A stretch of DNA of 64,000 nucleotides from contig NZ_JAFELM010000030.1 of assembly GCF_016890225.1 (NCBI RefSeq), positions 124,001 through 188,000 on the forward strand, read 5' to 3'. The notes below the pieces were generated by a model that was not told where the DNA came from, did not search any database, and was given only the letters and a program-made list of their open reading frames with translations. Shown piece by piece: positions 16,655 through 24,458 of the stretch (positions are counted from its first letter, which is position 1; each line of letters begins with the position of its first letter). This DNA is from Bacillus suaedaesalsae (GTDB lineage: Bacteria > Bacillota > Bacilli > Bacillales > SA4). A program made the translations under genes and the position numbers.

Positions 16655-17089
16655 TTACCATTTAGGTTCGATTACAATTGATCTTAGTAAATCAACATCT
16701 AGACATTGAACTGCACAGAAACAATTTACATCTATTTCTGTACAAATCCTTGTTCTTTCTAATCTTGCAACATCACATATTGAATCAACAATGCATCCTT
16801 GAAAATCGAGCGGACGTAGAAGAGATATTTTGGCACAACAGGTTTCCTCATCAATGTCTTCTATTCGGAAAAAGCTTGTTTTAAAATGTGAAATCCCATT
16901 AGATTTACGTTCAAATCCAACTAATTCCAACGGACCATTACTTTCTGTAAAAAGCATAAACGGAAGGGTATCTACCTTTATGAGCTTTGCTAGAAGACTA
17001 CTAAAGCAACTTGTAGGACAACCACCTAGCTGGTCTTGCTGCGATTTTAGTTCTAAAAGGGCAGAGCATACACAGTTTTTCCCTCGCAT
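16655..17089 (-). CDS. CotY/CotZ-like spore coat (exosporium/crust) protein, 144 aa
   Basis: It has the cysteine-rich family layout: 'NCVCSALLELKSQQ' at the N-terminus, 'CPTSCFSSLL', 'DTLPFMLFT', 'FKTSFFRI', 'CCAKISLLRPLD' and 'VNCFCAVQCLDVDL'. Family members (CotY, CotZ, ExsY) self-assemble into the outermost spore layer through disulfides. I chose ATG 17089 because GGAGG lies eight bases upstream; the in-frame TTG at 17104 overlaps that site. It is more diverged than the two copies at 32-33 kb and closest to the broken fragment at 11033-11282. A sigma-K-like -10 lies just upstream. Confidence 0.85.
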   Translation of the reverse strand: MRGKNCVCSALLELKSQQDQLGGCPTSCFSSLLAKLIKVDTLPFMLFTESNGPLELVGFERKSNGISHFKTSFFRIEDIDEETCCAKISLLRPLDFQGCIVDSICDVARLERTRICTEIDVNCFCAVQCLDVDLLRSIVIEPKW

Positions 17090-17125
17090 CTTCCCTCCCT
17101 CCAATCCACATGTTTTACTATATGA

Positions 17126-17134
17126 TATAGTATG
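17126..17134 (-). promoter_or_regulatory. Sigma-K-like -10 element of the CotZ-like gene
   Basis: CATACTATA on the minus strand is a perfect match to CATAnnnTA, about 40 bases before the ATG. An overlapping second match, CATATAGTA, lies slightly closer. No convincing -35 AC is at the ideal distance from either. Confidence 0.4.
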
Positions 17135-17171
17135 AACCCTTTAATGGTGCAGGAATATTAAGGATTTAGAC

Positions 17172-18191
17172 TTAGTTACTTGACCTATTTGTTAAAAATA
17201 TTGCATATGGAATAAGTCTTTTTGCTACTTCAAACTCCCTATGCTTGCATCCAGGTCTCCAATTCACTTCAAATATCCATAGCTTTTGGTTCCCATCAAC
17301 GCCAACATCAATCCCTAATTCGTCAAAAGATCGATTATAAATTTGATCCATATGATAAGAAAATGCAATGGCGAAATGTTCTAATGTCCTTCGCATATTA
17401 AAATACTGTTCACCGAATTCTTCTTGAAGAAAGATATCTAATTCTCCCCTATAACCCCCGCTACTCACATTACTTATCATTTTCCCGCTACCACTTACGC
17501 GGGGATAAATTAATGTAATTTCCCATTCTCCGTTTCCATTTTTCTGAACATGTAGCCTAAAATCATAAGTTAGCCCCGCTTTTGTCTTGCATTCAATAAA
17601 AGGTTGAACAAGATATTTCTTTTCATTCTTTAAATCATTTACTAGATCCAATATCTCATTTTCCAACAACTTACGATTATGATCTCCTTCAGTCAACTGA
17701 TATTCCCCATCACCTATTTTTTCTAAAAATAACACTTTGCGTCCCTTACTTCCCGAGAATGGTTTGATGACAATTTTATTGTATTGATTAAAGAGTTCGA
17801 GTACTCTTTCTCCATTCTTTAATTTGTTGGATGGGATTAAATAATCAGCAAAGTCCTTTGCATTCTTTATTTTTTTATAAACCTTCATTTTAGTGCCAAC
17901 AGGAAAACTGGTGAAAGGAATCTTTTCCTTTAATTGCTTACGAATTTGAGATTGAGCTTCTGTTTTAGGACCACTTATATTTAATATGACGTCAGGAAAA
18001 TCTACTTCCTGCTGCTGCCAAATTCCATCAATAAATTTCCACCCTTGAATTTTTTCTAACTCAAAGTCAACGGAATGATAAGAGAAATAGACAAAGTCTA
18101 CCCCCTCCATTTTAGCAACAGCTGCACAAGCAAAAGCCTTTTTAACCTGAGCAGGCGTTTTTCGATAATGAAGCATTCCAATTAACGTCAT
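17172..18191 (-). CDS. YheC/YheD-family ATP-grasp protein (short type), 339 aa
   Basis: The protein begins MTLIGMLHYRKTP. It has 'FPDVILNISG', 'VIKPFSGSKGRKVLF' as nucleotide loop, 'LVQPFIECK', 'DFRLHVQKN', 'DELGIDVGVD' and 'WIFEVNWRPG' (Glu308, Asn310). It lacks the long N-terminal domain. ATG 18191 follows AGGGGTG by six bases; the GTG at 18200 lies inside that site. It starts only about 10 bases after the stop of the ATP-grasp gene 18203-19426 and so is the last gene of a three-gene ATP-grasp operon. Confidence 0.85.
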   Translation of the reverse strand: MTLIGMLHYRKTPAQVKKAFACAAVAKMEGVDFVYFSYHSVDFELEKIQGWKFIDGIWQQQEVDFPDVILNISGPKTEAQSQIRKQLKEKIPFTSFPVGTKMKVYKKIKNAKDFADYLIPSNKLKNGERVLELFNQYNKIVIKPFSGSKGRKVLFLEKIGDGEYQLTEGDHNRKLLENEILDLVNDLKNEKKYLVQPFIECKTKAGLTYDFRLHVQKNGNGEWEITLIYPRVSGSGKMISNVSSGGYRGELDIFLQEEFGEQYFNMRRTLEHFAIAFSYHMDQIYNRSFDELGIDVGVDGNQKLWIFEVNWRPGCKHREFEVAKRLIPYAIFLTNRSSN

Positions 18192-18202
18192 TTTCAACAC
18201 CC

Positions 18203-19426
18203 CTATAATGGCTCTAAAAAAAACTTAATCTCTTTTGCTGCGTTTATCGCAATCTCCTTTGCTTTTTGAGGAGTCTCGGCAGCAGCTAACACATACGCAT
18301 ATCGATCTCCCATTGATAAAGGAGGAGAAAGGATACTTCCCTTCCTTGGTTTCACATAAACATCAATTACTCCTTCATGCATGGATGCACGTTTCTTCCC
18401 TGTTACCTTTAACAATTTCCCTCTACTATTGACTGTTAGATATTTTCCGTACACATACCGATGATGTTGTCCTTGGAGATTAGGTACTTCTCCTAAATAA
18501 AGTGATATAGTCTCCTTTACTAAATTAACACCAATTCCTTCATGGATAATTCGGTTCATTGCCCCACCAGACATACGTGGATTGATCTCAATGAGTTTCC
18601 AGTCTCCATCTACTAGTCTTATTTCAAGATGACAAGATCCATTGATCACCCCAAGAGTAGAAGTAATACTCTCGACTGTTTCCACAAGTTTTTGATATTC
18701 GATTTCTTTAAGGATAGCTGGGAATAAATAGTCAGTTACAATAAACCGGTTCATTTTTGTAATTTTTTGTTCAACCACTCCAACAATATGAACCTCACCA
18801 TCATGAACCAACACTTCCACTAAATATTGCGGTCCTTCTAAATATTCTTCGATTAAAACAGAATATGGATTTAAGGATAAGAATTTATTCAATCCTTGTT
18901 TAAGTTTCTCTTTCGTGTCTACAAGAATGACATCTTTTGATCCATTGGATACTGGTGACTTGATAATAAGAGGTAATGATGAATGATGTCGCTCAATACA
19001 ATTATGAAGTGTATCAATATGTGGTCTGAACACGTCAAACATTGGTGTTGCTGGGTGGTCAATCATCATTTCTCTAAAACGTGTTTTATCTTCCATTAAA
19101 TACAATGCATCTGTAGATAAATTCGACAGTTCCATTTCATTTGATAATGTTGCTGCTAGATTTACAAATGGATCAATAAAGCTTATACATCCCTTGATTT
19201 CTTTACCTTGTAACTGAAGCTTCTCAATTTCGTTTAATAGAAGTTCTTTATCTAGTAAATTCTCAAAATAAATCATTTGATGTACTTCACAAAATTCTTC
19301 TCGTTGTTGGATAAATTTTTCTCTATCCGTAAAAAGTACAACAAAATATCCTAGTTCTTCCGCCGTTTTTAATGCATCTCTACTAGTACCTGATTTATTG
19401 CTCCCGATAAATAAAATCGTTTGCAT
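18203..19426 (-). CDS. ATP-grasp carboxylate-amine ligase (BacD/carbamoyl-phosphate-synthetase-like), 407 aa
   Basis: It has a Rossmann-like N-terminal domain 'ILFIGSNKSGTSRDALKTA', then a typical three-part ATP-grasp: 'LPLIIKSPVSNGSKDVILV' around residue 155-173, 'VLIEEYLEGPQYLVEVL', and 'LIEINPRMSGG' as metal-binding E-x-N-x-R. This is not the YheC/D family but resembles amino-acid ligases such as BacD and carnosine synthase-like proteins, which join a carboxylate to an amine through an acyl phosphate. ATG 19426 follows GGGAGATG. It lies between two YheC/D genes on one operon, so it probably acts in the same pathway. Confidence 0.75.
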   Translation of the reverse strand: MQTILFIGSNKSGTSRDALKTAEELGYFVVLFTDREKFIQQREEFCEVHQMIYFENLLDKELLLNEIEKLQLQGKEIKGCISFIDPFVNLAATLSNEMELSNLSTDALYLMEDKTRFREMMIDHPATPMFDVFRPHIDTLHNCIERHHSSLPLIIKSPVSNGSKDVILVDTKEKLKQGLNKFLSLNPYSVLIEEYLEGPQYLVEVLVHDGEVHIVGVVEQKITKMNRFIVTDYLFPAILKEIEYQKLVETVESITSTLGVINGSCHLEIRLVDGDWKLIEINPRMSGGAMNRIIHEGIGVNLVKETISLYLGEVPNLQGQHHRYVYGKYLTVNSRGKLLKVTGKKRASMHEGVIDVYVKPRKGSILSPPLSMGDRYAYVLAAAETPQKAKEIAINAAKEIKFFLEPL

Positions 19427-19481
19427 ATTTTCATCTCCCAAATCTCTATTGTTAGGAAATGTTATTCCCATAATTATTCTG

Positions 19482-20804
19482 TTAAAATCCCGCTAAACAT
19501 TTTAAATAAAGCATGTTAGAAAGTTTAATTTGTTCATATAACTCACGATCACTAACATACAAAGGTAACGCATCATTTGGGCTGCGGTGATTCATTTCCA
19601 ATATCCAAATCTTTTTGTCAACATCTATGCCAATATCAATTGCGAAATATCCGTAATTCATTTTTTTCTTATCAAAACATTGACAAGCTTCACAAGCTAG
19701 TTGAAAAATCCTTTCTCTCCAAATAGGAACTTCATCATCAGTTAACCTCAAAATATATTTTAAAGTTTCATCCCCTTTTTCTACTGTTCCTCCACTTGAG
19801 CGATTACTTACGATACTTTTAGGTACTCCATTTCTCCCAATCCATCCTAAACATTTCCAGTTTCCAGTTCGATCCTTTGTAACAAAAAGTCTAAAATCCG
19901 TAACACGTTGTTGCTGAAAGACAAGGTTTAGTTTTTGCTGAATCAAATACTTTTGTGAAGTAAGAGAATTAGATAAATATTCACTTATCCCCATTTCATC
20001 CAAATTTAACGTATGATTTTCATCACCTTTACGATAACGAACAGTGTAGAGATTATCTTCTTTGTGTATCTCCTTAATGTTCTTTCCCTTTAGTCCTGAT
20101 AATGGCTTTAGAAAGACTGTTTCTTCTTTTTGTAGTCTAGATTGTACGTCAGCTGGTCCAGTATATAAGGATGTAGTTGGCAAGTATTGTTTTAGTGTTT
20201 CAAACTCATATAGTAATTGGTGAACATCCCATTTCGACAAATTTTTGTAATTGAAAAAGTTAGAACCAATCTTCTTCTCAAAGTGTTTACGCCACCTTTT
20301 TTTCATAGTAATCTTTCGATAAAAGGAACTAGGATACGGAAATGTCCCCCATTCCCATTTAGCTTCTTTAGGGTTATAAATATATCCAGAAATATGGTTT
20401 TCTTTATGTTCAATCCCTTCAAATGAAAATGCTATTATAGCTCCTCCGATTTGTTTATAGTGTTGAACATAGTTTAGAAGTTTTTTAACTTTCCTTTTTA
20501 ATCTTGTATTTGTTTTAGCGGCAAGAATCCCAATGTAAGGTCCGATTATAAGTTCGTCTTGATCTACTATTAACACAAATTGACAATGTAGTGGAAGATG
20601 AAGTTCTTTTGCACAACCTGAAGAAATGATACATGTCTCCTTTGCAATCGTGTCATCAGGAATTAAGTTTATTGATATGGCATTTGTACCGAAGCGTAAT
20701 ACTAAGCTTTGACCTTTAATTTCTCCAATTGCCTTTAAAATATCTGGATGTATCATAAGCTTTCCTGTTGAGCATTGATCCTCAGCTATCGAAATTAGGT
20801 TCAT
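19482..20804 (-). CDS. YheC/YheD-family ATP-grasp protein (long type, E-x-N), 440 aa
   Basis: The N-terminal domain ('CSTGKLMIHPDIL', 'LVLRFGT') is followed by 'GPYIGILAAKT', 'FLKPLSGLKGKNIKE', 'LIQQKLNLV', 'NYGYFAIDIGID' and 'WILEMNHRSPND' (Glu403, Asn405), then 'LKCLAGF'. The ATG is preceded by GAGGG. It is the first gene of an operon with 18203-19426 (55-base gap) and 17172-18191. Its truncated twin is the 67-residue ORF at 5607-5810. The divergent gap to 20940 shares 'TTTAAAATATTCATT' and 'TTGTGAT' with the gap 5811-5947. Confidence 0.85.
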   Translation of the reverse strand: MNLISIAEDQCSTGKLMIHPDILKAIGEIKGQSLVLRFGTNAISINLIPDDTIAKETCIISSGCAKELHLPLHCQFVLIVDQDELIIGPYIGILAAKTNTRLKRKVKKLLNYVQHYKQIGGAIIAFSFEGIEHKENHISGYIYNPKEAKWEWGTFPYPSSFYRKITMKKRWRKHFEKKIGSNFFNYKNLSKWDVHQLLYEFETLKQYLPTTSLYTGPADVQSRLQKEETVFLKPLSGLKGKNIKEIHKEDNLYTVRYRKGDENHTLNLDEMGISEYLSNSLTSQKYLIQQKLNLVFQQQRVTDFRLFVTKDRTGNWKCLGWIGRNGVPKSIVSNRSSGGTVEKGDETLKYILRLTDDEVPIWRERIFQLACEACQCFDKKKMNYGYFAIDIGIDVDKKIWILEMNHRSPNDALPLYVSDRELYEQIKLSNMLYLKCLAGF

Positions 20805-20939
20805 TTATATCCCTCAATCTAATTTTAGTTCTCATTTAAAATATTCATTTTCAAATGATTTGTGATAAAACTTCATTTCTCATGAACATCTAGTGTTTTT
20901 TTCACATTATTTATCTATAGGGAAGAAGGAGGTTGAATA

Positions 20940-22034
20940 ATGAAGAATACAATGGGGATTTTTATTTCTAAAAGAAAATATCAGCATTTATTAGATGGCA
21001 GAAGTTACAGCTCAAATTACTTTTATGAACAGGGAGCGAATGATTGTAATCTGTCAATTTGCTATGTAACACTAAATGATTTGTCATTAGAAAAAACCGA
21101 GAATGTAAAAGCTCTCTTGTATGATAAGGATGAGGAGAAGTATAAAGAAAAACTAATACCATTACCTAGAGTGGTATACAACCGTGTTAGCCAAAAGAGT
21201 CAACGTATAAGAGATAAGCTCAAGCAATTAATTAACTTGGGATATTACGTTTTTAATGCCCTCCCATTTAAAAATGGAAAATTCATAATGAATCAGTTAT
21301 TAGAAAAGAATGCCGAGATTGCATCTCATCTTCCTAAAACATTGGAAGCTACTGAATCAAATATTAAACGAATGATGAACCAATTCAATAAATTGTTTAT
21401 CAAACCATTTTATTCCAGTATTGGTAAGGGCATTATGTATATGGAGAAAGTAGAGAATGGTGATTGGATATTACATTTTCGTGACGATAAACAAAAGTGG
21501 CATCAAACAAAATTTACTTATACAATACCGGCTCATGTTCTAAAAGCCATTTCACAAAGACCCTATGTTGTTCAAGAACGAATACCTTTGGCTACGTATG
21601 ATGGAAGATCATTCGATACACGAGTTATTGTCCAAAAAAATGAAACAGGAAACTGGGGAATTACAGGTATGGTCGGCAAGCTTGCTCAAAAAGGGCATGT
21701 AATTACAAACGTAGGTATGGGTGGAGATTTTTCAGATATTGTCACCTATCTATCTATGAATCCAACCTTTTCTCCTGAAGAAATATGTAAGAGTATTGAA
21801 GACCTAGCTTTAAAAATTGCTCATGAGCTAGAAAAATATAGTTATCATATTGCTGATTTAGGAATGGATATTGGAATAGCAGAAGATGGAAAGCCATACT
21901 TTATAGAGTGTAATTTTAGAAGTCAGTATAGTGGTATGGAAAAAGATCCATCATTAGAAGAAGTTTGTAAAAGTTTATATGCGAATCCTATACGATACGG
22001 TAGCTTTTTATTAAGAAAAATGAATGAAATATGA
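20940..22034 (+). CDS. YheC/YheD-family ATP-grasp protein (short type), 364 aa
   Basis: This is an intact short member: 'MGIFISKRKYQHLLDGRSY', 'LPRVVYNRVS', 'FIKPFYSSIGKGIM', 'VQERIPLATY', 'FDTRVIVQKNE', 'HIADLGMDIGIAEDG', and 'YFIECNFRSQYSGMEK' (Glu323, Asn325). The ATG follows GGAGGT. The broken gene at 5948-7031 is its close paralogue. It is divergent from the ATP-grasp operon at 17172-20804 and converges on 22092-23393. Confidence 0.9.
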   Translation: MKNTMGIFISKRKYQHLLDGRSYSSNYFYEQGANDCNLSICYVTLNDLSLEKTENVKALLYDKDEEKYKEKLIPLPRVVYNRVSQKSQRIRDKLKQLINLGYYVFNALPFKNGKFIMNQLLEKNAEIASHLPKTLEATESNIKRMMNQFNKLFIKPFYSSIGKGIMYMEKVENGDWILHFRDDKQKWHQTKFTYTIPAHVLKAISQRPYVVQERIPLATYDGRSFDTRVIVQKNETGNWGITGMVGKLAQKGHVITNVGMGGDFSDIVTYLSMNPTFSPEEICKSIEDLALKIAHELEKYSYHIADLGMDIGIAEDGKPYFIECNFRSQYSGMEKDPSLEEVCKSLYANPIRYGSFLLRKMNEI

Positions 22035-22056
22035 CTATTCGTCTACTTAAATTAAC

Positions 22057-22091
22057 AGAGTAGGTATGTTTTTCACACATACCTACTCTTT
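22057..22091. terminator. Bidirectional terminator between converging YheC and YheD genes
   Basis: A perfect 13-bp stem, AGAGTAGGTATGT / ACATACCTACTCT, with a 7-base loop and TTTTT on the right. It fills the 57-base gap between two converging genes. Confidence 0.8.
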
Positions 22092-23393
22092 TTAAAAACC
22101 TGCTAGTGTTTTCAAATAACCCAATAGGGTTGATAACACCCTTTTATATGTCTTAAAATCATCTCCAACATATGCTGCCATATCATGACCTTGGAATATA
22201 TGATTAACCTCTAAAATCCATATATTCATATTTTGATCAATAGCTATATCAATTCCTAAATCTGCATAATGACCATATTGATCAAAAATATTTCCAATCG
22301 CCATTGACATGAAGATTATTTCTTGTACCTTCCGTGTTAACGCCTCATTAGATAGTTCAAACATTTTCTGCAAAGCCTCTATACCTTGATTAACTTCAGA
22401 AGGGTTATTCGTATAGATTTTATTTTTTAACCCATATCTAGCAATAAAAGCAGTTAATTCCCACTTTTTCAGACTGTTCTTTTGTACCATTAGTCTAAAA
22501 TCTATATTTCTTTTTCCTTTTTGAAATCCTACATCTTGCTGAACAATATATTTTCCTTCTCGAATATTTTGGTATAAATATTGAGTAACATCTTTCTTTG
22601 TTTGAAACAAAAGAATCTTACCAGATCTTTCAATGCAATCATATCCATCCTGTGTTTTAACTATCTTTACTATTCCATATCCTCTCGAACCTCTTGTCGG
22701 TTTTAAATAAACGGAATTATATTTATTTAGCATATTTATTAATATCTGATTATTAGTTAATAATCTGGTTTCAGGAAGGTATTTCTGAATTGAATTATGA
22801 TTTTTTAATAGCTCGTGAAGTTTTGATTTATTGTAATATTTATCATTAAAAAAGTGTTCCTTTCCTATAACCACATTGAAATGATCATTAAGCTTATTAC
22901 GTATCAATGTTCTCCTATACATAGAAGCTGGATAAGGAAATATTCCACTTTTCCAAATTTCCAAACCATCGGAAGGATCATAATAATACCCACTTATTGT
23001 ATGATTTTTCTTGTTAACACTGTCTGAAGAAAATACAAATATAAGTCCACCAATTTCACTGTAGTTGTGTAAATAGTCTTCGAAGTCCTCTAATAGTAAT
23101 TCTAATTTCTCTTTTTTATTGGAAAGTAAAAACCCAATTACAGGGCCAATAAATAGATTATTAGCTTCTAATCTTGCCTCATAGAGTAAATCGATAGGTA
23201 ATAAAAATGTATCACTTAAATACAAGGGTAGAATGATAGATTCGTTATCTATTTCATCTGAATAAGTTACCTGCAAAGTTTTATTCCAAGATCCAAAATG
23301 AAGCTTAACTTGTTTTGATAAAACTATATGTTCTAATTTCATTGGTAAAGTAACAGTGTCTGATGCAATATCTTTTTTCCATATAATTTTCAT
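22092..23393 (-). CDS. YheC/YheD-family ATP-grasp protein (long type, E-x-N), 433 aa
   Basis: This long member begins MKIIWKKDIASD and has 'YLKPTRGSRGYGIVKI', 'IVQQDVGFQKG', 'HYADLGIDIAID' and 'WILEVNHIFQGHDMAAYV' (Glu395, Asn397), ending 'LKTLAGF'. It is the paralogue of 8462-9766. ATG 23393 has AGAGGTG eight bases upstream; the 18 extra residues of the longer frame lack a ribosome site and are absent from the paralogue. The small gene 23489-23878 lies upstream on the same strand. Confidence 0.85.
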   Translation of the reverse strand: MKIIWKKDIASDTVTLPMKLEHIVLSKQVKLHFGSWNKTLQVTYSDEIDNESIILPLYLSDTFLLPIDLLYEARLEANNLFIGPVIGFLLSNKKEKLELLLEDFEDYLHNYSEIGGLIFVFSSDSVNKKNHTISGYYYDPSDGLEIWKSGIFPYPASMYRRTLIRNKLNDHFNVVIGKEHFFNDKYYNKSKLHELLKNHNSIQKYLPETRLLTNNQILINMLNKYNSVYLKPTRGSRGYGIVKIVKTQDGYDCIERSGKILLFQTKKDVTQYLYQNIREGKYIVQQDVGFQKGKRNIDFRLMVQKNSLKKWELTAFIARYGLKNKIYTNNPSEVNQGIEALQKMFELSNEALTRKVQEIIFMSMAIGNIFDQYGHYADLGIDIAIDQNMNIWILEVNHIFQGHDMAAYVGDDFKTYKRVLSTLLGYLKTLAGF

Positions 23394-23433
23394 AAAATTT
23401 TCACCTCTCTTTAATATATGATGTAAAAATGAT

Positions 23434-23467
23434 AAAGCCTTTACCATTTGTATAAGGTAAAGGCCTT
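23434..23467 (-). terminator. Hairpin between the 129-aa gene and the YheD gene
   Basis: AAAGCCTTTACC / GGTAAAGGCCTTT, with one bulge and a 10-base loop, sits 20 bases past the stop of the small gene. On the minus strand the stem is followed by the T-poor TATCATTTTT. It may partly terminate or attenuate transcription into the ATP-grasp gene. Confidence 0.55.
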
Positions 23468-23488
23468 TTTTTCTAAACTAACTTAAGG

Positions 23489-23878
23489 TTACAATTCTTC
23501 AAGAAATTCAATTGTGATTAACCCTAGGATTAATAAAACGAGTAATAATCCTAAAATTAGAGAACCAGAAGTTAATTCACTAGGAACGATGATCGAACCT
23601 ACACGGCACAAATTTACATAGAAATCTAAATCTGGAATCTCAATGGAACCAATCAAATTTTCTAATGAAGTTGGTAAAGAATCTACAGATGCTACTGGTG
23701 CACCACCAAGATCAAAACTTAATTGAACTATTGCATCATATATTGTTCCTACTTCACCAAATCCTAGAATATTATTATTTTCCCCAACCAGAATCACGAA
23801 CTGCCCACTAAGATTGTTTAGTATTTCTCGATAGTCTTGTCTTGCAAGATTATCACAAGAAAAATTTTGTAATCCCAA
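23489..23878 (-). CDS. Unknown 129-aa protein with hydrophobic C-terminus, paired with a YheD gene
   Basis: This is the paralogue of 9836-10234. It starts at TTG 23878, eight bases after AAGGAG; the in-frame GTG at 23887 overlaps that site. The product begins MGLQNFSCDNLARQDYRE, then 'FVILVGENNNILGFGE', a less conserved middle, 'FYVNLCRVGSIIV' and a strongly hydrophobic C-terminal stretch 'LILGLLLVLLILGLITI'. It may be membrane-associated or embedded in a coat layer. The family is not recognised. Strict pairing with one YheD subtype at both loci suggests substrate and enzyme, or a structural partner; this is inference. Confidence 0.65.
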   Translation of the reverse strand: MGLQNFSCDNLARQDYREILNNLSGQFVILVGENNNILGFGEVGTIYDAIVQLSFDLGGAPVASVDSLPTSLENLIGSIEIPDLDFYVNLCRVGSIIVPSELTSGSLILGLLLVLLILGLITIEFLEEL

Positions 23879-24117
23879 AGACCTCACTCCTTGTAATTTT
23901 TTGTAATTACGTAATTACAAGCTTAGTGTATTCTGAGTAGAAAAAAGTGAGTTGGCACTTGTCTTAGTACAAGGGTGTATTTTTAAATACTTTAAGTAAA
24001 TATGTTTATCTTAATTAATTTATCTTGTAAATGGATGCAACTGCCCTGTCATGATTAAACTCCTTTGAATATACTACTCTAGAATCTTTTATTTTAATTA
24101 TAAAAGGAGTGAGTTAA

Positions 24118-24369
24118 GTGGGAGTACGGAAGTTTCAATCATGTCATCATGATTGTTTATGTAAGTTGTTAAAGGAGTTTGAAGGTGAGGAAGTTACCAT
24201 CAGAACAAAATCAGAGGATGTCATTGAAGGAGAACTCATAACTGTTACAATGAATTGTTGTGTGAAAATAGTAGAACCCGAATTGTACTCACCGTATATT
24301 GGAGAAAGACTAACTATTATTCGTTGCAAAGACATTGAACATTTTTCAGTAAGTTTATTAACAAACTAG
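24118..24369 (+). CDS. Small cysteine/histidine protein with a possible Sm-like fold, 83 aa
   Basis: The N-terminus 'CHHDCLCKLL' is rich in Cys and His. The remainder, 'GEEVTIRTKSEDVIEGELI' followed by 'CVKIVEP' and 'LTIIRCKDIEHFSV', has the five-strand pattern of small Sm-like beta barrels, as in several Bacillus spore-associated short proteins. I cannot assign a family with certainty. The GTG start has AAAGGAG eight bases upstream. It stands alone, ahead of the CgeB-like gene with a hairpin (24382-24424) between, and likely belongs to the spore surface set. Confidence 0.6.
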   Translation: MGVRKFQSCHHDCLCKLLKEFEGEEVTIRTKSEDVIEGELITVTMNCCVKIVEPELYSPYIGERLTIIRCKDIEHFSVSLLTN

Positions 24370-24381
24370 ATATACCCCTGG

Positions 24382-24424
24382 TAAAGTAATAAGCCTTTTC
24401 AAAAAGGTAAATTACTTTATTTAC
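24382..24424 (+). terminator. Possible terminator after the 83-aa gene
   Basis: GGTAAAGTAAT / ATTACTTTA(T) forms an outer stem and CCTTTT / AAAAGG an inner one, about 13 bases past the stop. The T-run after it is weak. Confidence 0.45.
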
Positions 24425-24458
24425 ATAAGACAAAAAATATTTTTTTAGGAGATTTTTT

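Noticed and set aside
218-23878. CRISPR array or phage region as explanation for the repeated gene blocks
   Set aside because: No short regular repeats with spacers, no cas genes and no phage structural or integrase genes are present; the repetition is at the level of diverged genes.
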